Assembly: GCA_902785075.1 (NCBI GenBank) | Contig: CACZXN010000005.1 | Coordinates: 1-64,000, forward strand | Length of the DNA: 64,000 nt | Source of the DNA: an uncultured Bacteroidales bacterium | GTDB taxonomy: Bacteria; Bacteroidota; Bacteroidia; Bacteroidales; Bacteroidaceae | Direction: 5' to 3' | Part shown: positions 61,430-64,000 of the stretch, piece by piece | Position numbering within the stretch: position 1 is the stretch's first letter | Layout: each line of letters opens with the position of its first letter | Made by a program: the position numbers and the translations under genes | Notes under the pieces: generated by a model | Seen by the model: the letters and a program-made list of their open reading frames with translations, nothing else | Databases searched by the model: none | What the model was told of the DNA's origin: nothing

Positions 61430-63244
61430 ATGGGCGAAGAAACACGATTAGAACGGCTTAAACGCATCGTGCTGGCACTTCCCGAGAGTCCTGGATGCTA
61501 TCAGTATTTCGACGGAGAAGGTACCATCATCTATGTAGGAAAAGCAAAGAACCTGAAGCGTCGTGTCAGTTCGTATTTCAACAAGACCGCCCAGACGAGG
61601 AAGACGCAAATACTAGTCAGCAAGATTGAAGACATCAACTATGTAGTTGTACCCACAGACGAAGATGCTTTGCTACTAGAAAACAACCTCATCAAGAAAT
61701 ACAAGCCGAGATATAACATCCTGTTAAAGGATGACAAAACATATCCGTCTGTCTGTGTAACCAATGAGGAATTCCCAAGAGTGTTCAAGACACGTAAGAT
61801 ATTCCCAGGTGTGGGAACCTACTACGGTCCTTTCAGCCATCTAGGCACCCTCAATAACATGCTGGAACTCATCAGTCGCATCTATCCGCTTCGCAGATGT
61901 CGCTTTACGATGTCGAGCAAACAGATAGAAGAAGGAAAGTTCAAAGCCTGTCTGGAGTATCACATCAAAAACTGCAAAGCCCCTTGTGTGGGTTGGCAGT
62001 CAAAAGAAGACTACATGGAGAGCGTGTCAGAGGTGAAGGAAATCCTGAAGGGTAACACTCGCAAGGTATGCGAGAAACTGATGAAAAAAATGACAGACCT
62101 GTCTGAAGAGATGCGATTTGAGGAAGCGCAAGAAGTAAAACGCAAGTACGACCTTGCTCTTGAGTTCTGCGAGAAAAGCGAGGTAATTGCTCAATACAGC
62201 CACAACATCGACGTTTTCTCTATCGCTGACGACGAGAAGTCGGCATTCATCAACTACCTGCATGTCACCAATGGCTGCATCAATCAGGCTTTTACCTTTG
62301 AATACGCAAAACGGATGGACGAAGAACCTCAAGAACTACTCGCATTGGGAATCGTGGAAATGAGGCAACGATACAACAGCAACTCTAAGGAGATTATCGT
62401 ACCCTTCCCAATAGAGGTAGAACTGAAAGATGCGGTCATCACTGTGCCCCAGCGAGGCGATAAGAAGCATCTGCTAGACCTCTCGCTCGCAAATGTACGA
62501 CAATATCGATTCGATAAGGCGAAGCAGGCTGAGAAACTCAACCCTGAGCAACGCTCGACCAACTTGCTTAAAGAGTTACAGAAGAAACTCAACCTTGAAC
62601 GACTGCCTATACATATCGAGTGTTTCGATAATTCAAATATTCAGGGCGCAGAAGCGGTAGCAGGATGTGTGGTTTTCAAGAAAGCCAAACCCGCCAAATC
62701 GGAATATAGAAAATACATTATCAAGACGGTAGAAGGACCTGACGACTATGCCTCGATGGCTGAAGTGGTGTATCGTCGGTATAAACGGCTGATTGACGAA
62801 GCGGGAGAATTGCCTAGCCTCATCATTGCAGATGGAGGAAAAGGTCAGATGGGTATCATCAAGCATGTGATTGAGGAAGAATTACAATTGCAGATACCTA
62901 TTGCAGGATTGGCCAAAGACGGCAAACATCGCACATCAGAATTGCTGACCTATCAGGATGGACAAATAGTAACTGTAGGTGTAGAGATGAAAAGTGCTTT
63001 GTTCCAGTTCCTGACACGTATTCAGGATGAAGTGCACAGATATGCCATTCAGTTCCATCGTGATAAACGTTCAAAAGCACAAGTAGCATCAGAACTTGAT
63101 CAAATAAAAGGCATTGGTACAGCCACGAAGACGGCATTGTTGAAGCAATTCAAGAGTGTGAAACGCATTCGTGAAGCAAGTGAAGAAGAGATTGCAGCCA
63201 GCATAGGAAAAGCAAAAGCAAAAATCATCAAGGAAGCATTATGA
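61430..63244 (+). CDS. uvrC: Excinuclease ABC subunit C
   Basis: A 604-residue nuclease subunit making both incisions of nucleotide excision repair. The GIY-YIG domain is at the start (ESPGCYQYFDGEGTIIYVGK, AKNLKRRVSSYFNK). A Cys-rich linker follows (ISRIYPLRRCRF, CLEYHIKNCKAPCVG), then a UVR helix pair (MTDLSEEMRFEEAQEVKRKY) and the RNase-H-like domain (IECFDNSNIQGAEAVAGCVV, LIIADGGKGQMGIIKHVIEE). C-terminal HhH motifs are IKGIGTATKTALLKQFKSVK and RIREASEEEIAASIGKAKAK. The frame opens at TTG 61424; the ATG at 61430 is used. The dtd start overlaps the stop. Confidence 0.95.
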   Translation: MGEETRLERLKRIVLALPESPGCYQYFDGEGTIIYVGKAKNLKRRVSSYFNKTAQTRKTQILVSKIEDINYVVVPTDEDALLLENNLIKKYKPRYNILLKDDKTYPSVCVTNEEFPRVFKTRKIFPGVGTYYGPFSHLGTLNNMLELISRIYPLRRCRFTMSSKQIEEGKFKACLEYHIKNCKAPCVGWQSKEDYMESVSEVKEILKGNTRKVCEKLMKKMTDLSEEMRFEEAQEVKRKYDLALEFCEKSEVIAQYSHNIDVFSIADDEKSAFINYLHVTNGCINQAFTFEYAKRMDEEPQELLALGIVEMRQRYNSNSKEIIVPFPIEVELKDAVITVPQRGDKKHLLDLSLANVRQYRFDKAKQAEKLNPEQRSTNLLKELQKKLNLERLPIHIECFDNSNIQGAEAVAGCVVFKKAKPAKSEYRKYIIKTVEGPDDYASMAEVVYRRYKRLIDEAGELPSLIIADGGKGQMGIIKHVIEEELQLQIPIAGLAKDGKHRTSELLTYQDGQIVTVGVEMKSALFQFLTRIQDEVHRYAIQFHRDKRSKAQVASELDQIKGIGTATKTALLKQFKSVKRIREASEEEIAASIGKAKAKIIKEAL

Positions 63245-63693
63245 GAGTAGTCATACAAAGAGTCAGCGAAGCATCTGTCACGATTGACGGAATGAGAAAA
63301 GCACAGATAGGGAAAGGATATCTGCTATTGTTGGGTTGCGAGAATGCAGACACACAGGAAGATATCGAGTGGTTGAGCAAAAAGGTGGTGAACTTGCGAG
63401 TATTCGATGACGAGAATGGAGTGATGAACCGCTCAATACTTGATGTTGGTGGTGAAATCTTAGTGGTCAGTCAGTTCACCCTCTGGGCTTCCTACAAGAA
63501 GGGGAACCGTCCCAGCTATCTCAGAGCAGGTAGTCACGAAATCACCATTCCGCTCTATGAGCAATTCTGCCAACAACTATCAGCAGATTTGGGTAAAGAA
63601 GTAGCTACAGGCGAGTTCGGCGCAGATATGAAAGTTGCGCTTATCAATGATGGACCCGTCACAATATGCATGGATACGAAGAATAAAGAATAA
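63241..63693 (+). CDS. dtd: D-aminoacyl-tRNA deacylase
   Basis: A 150-residue proofreading enzyme that frees D-amino acids from tRNA. Start MRVVIQRVSEASVTIDGMRK, then LLLGCENADTQEDIEWLSKK, the SQFTLWASYKKGNRPSY motif (family SQFTL) and the cross-subunit NDGPVTICMDT containing the Gly-cisPro pair. The length is normal. It overlaps the uvrC stop (ATGA) and precedes deoC by 12 bases. Confidence 0.95.
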   Translation: MRVVIQRVSEASVTIDGMRKAQIGKGYLLLLGCENADTQEDIEWLSKKVVNLRVFDDENGVMNRSILDVGGEILVVSQFTLWASYKKGNRPSYLRAGSHEITIPLYEQFCQQLSADLGKEVATGEFGADMKVALINDGPVTICMDTKNKE

Positions 63694-63705
63694 ATCATCA
63701 AGAAT

Positions 63706-64000
63706 ATGGAACTATCAGAAAGTAAAATCCAACAAGCATTTGCCAAGTACAACTTGGAACTTGACGATGAAAAAGTAAAAAAAGAGGTTGCAGCTCTAAT
63801 TGCAAACCACCGTGAAGAGAATAATACTACTGCAGTAAAGAAGTTCCTACTCAACAGTGTGGAACTTACGACTCTGAAAACTGACGACTCTGAGGATAGC
63901 GTAATGCGATTTGTAGAAAAAGTCAATAAGTTCGACGATGTTTACCCAGAGCTAGGACATGTTGCGACTGTCTGCGTATACCCTTGCTTCGCATCCATCT
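63706..64000 (+). CDS. deoC: Deoxyribose-phosphate aldolase, N-terminal part
   Basis: The ATG at 63706 opens a frame that runs off the window, giving the first 98 residues: MELSESKIQQAFAKYNLELD, then KKEVAALIANH, LKTDDSEDSVMRFVEKVNKF and ELGHVATVCVYPCFASI. The last motif (HVATVCVYPxF, first barrel strand) is characteristic of DeoC, which splits deoxyribose-5-phosphate in nucleoside breakdown. The catalytic lysines would lie beyond the window. It follows dtd by 12 bases. Confidence 0.85.
   Translation, partial: MELSESKIQQAFAKYNLELDDEKVKKEVAALIANHREENNTTAVKKFLLNSVELTTLKTDDSEDSVMRFVEKVNKFDDVYPELGHVATVCVYPCFASI

Overview
The window reads as a Prevotella-like member of the Bacteroidales. Most promoters fit the Bacteroidota pattern (TTTG, about 19-21 bases, TAnnTTTG), starts lack Shine-Dalgarno sites, and the gene content is typical: DUF6242, DUF6089, DUF2851, DUF4332 and DUF2752 proteins, an S46 dipeptidyl-peptidase, a 504-residue signal peptidase I, and a fused KorA with KorB. 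It is chromosomal: tRNA-Glu, rpsT, gyrB, topA, ruvB, mnmG, uvrC, purL, bamA and recO are all present. I saw no insertion sequence, CRISPR array, rRNA or intact prophage.

Layout. 1-1.2 kb: decayed accessory DNA with a perfect 50-bp AT palindrome between inverted GTGTCA sites, phased GTTGAC repeats, a Rha-type phage regulator remnant and a ZIP transporter reduced to its two ends. 1.2-3.3 kb: acyl-ACP thioesterase, then a secreted flavin-reductase-like protein and a DUF2271 protein. 3.6-12.5 kb: a hemicellulose locus with a broken GH51 gene (+) facing a minus-strand operon GH9-GH3-nitroreductase-GH43, all with signal peptides. 12.9-17.6 kb: topA-aroK-argB, then an ECF sigma factor and a one-helix putative anti-sigma protein. 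18-23.6 kb: korAB, GH30, ribD. 24-30.5 kb: envelope cluster DUF6242-DUF6089-uppS-bamA-two Skp/OmpH chaperones. 30.5-39.3 kb: HIT, greA, recO, tRNA-Glu, rpsT, gyrB, DUF2851, dapB, lepB. 39.4-48.3 kb: purL, a radical SAM protein and a 1282-residue modular secreted protein. 48.5-55.9 kb: ruvB, Wzx-like flippase, S46 peptidase, DUF2752, DUF4332, a glycosyltransferase with a charged tail and a possible 40-codon leader gene. 56.4-64 kb: BlaI/BlaR1-like pair, mnmG, apt, uvrC, dtd and the start of deoC.

The most unusual signal lies between genes. A family of composite palindromes built on CCCCTAGGGG and CCCTTAAGGG occurs five times (about 17.8, 23.7, 33.1, 43.3 and 56.2 kb) in two versions; one version carries a nested 61-bp array of TTGCA...TGCAA units. 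A second family of C-rich/G-rich hairpins (CTCCCTTTAGGGAG type) is scattered through the window, and one copy seems to be translated inside the BlaR1-like gene. Short-word tandem arrays precede several start codons.

Several reading frames extend upstream through a TTG that is itself the end of the TAnnTTTG promoter box. For these I moved the start to the next ATG (thioesterase, DUF2851, mnmG).
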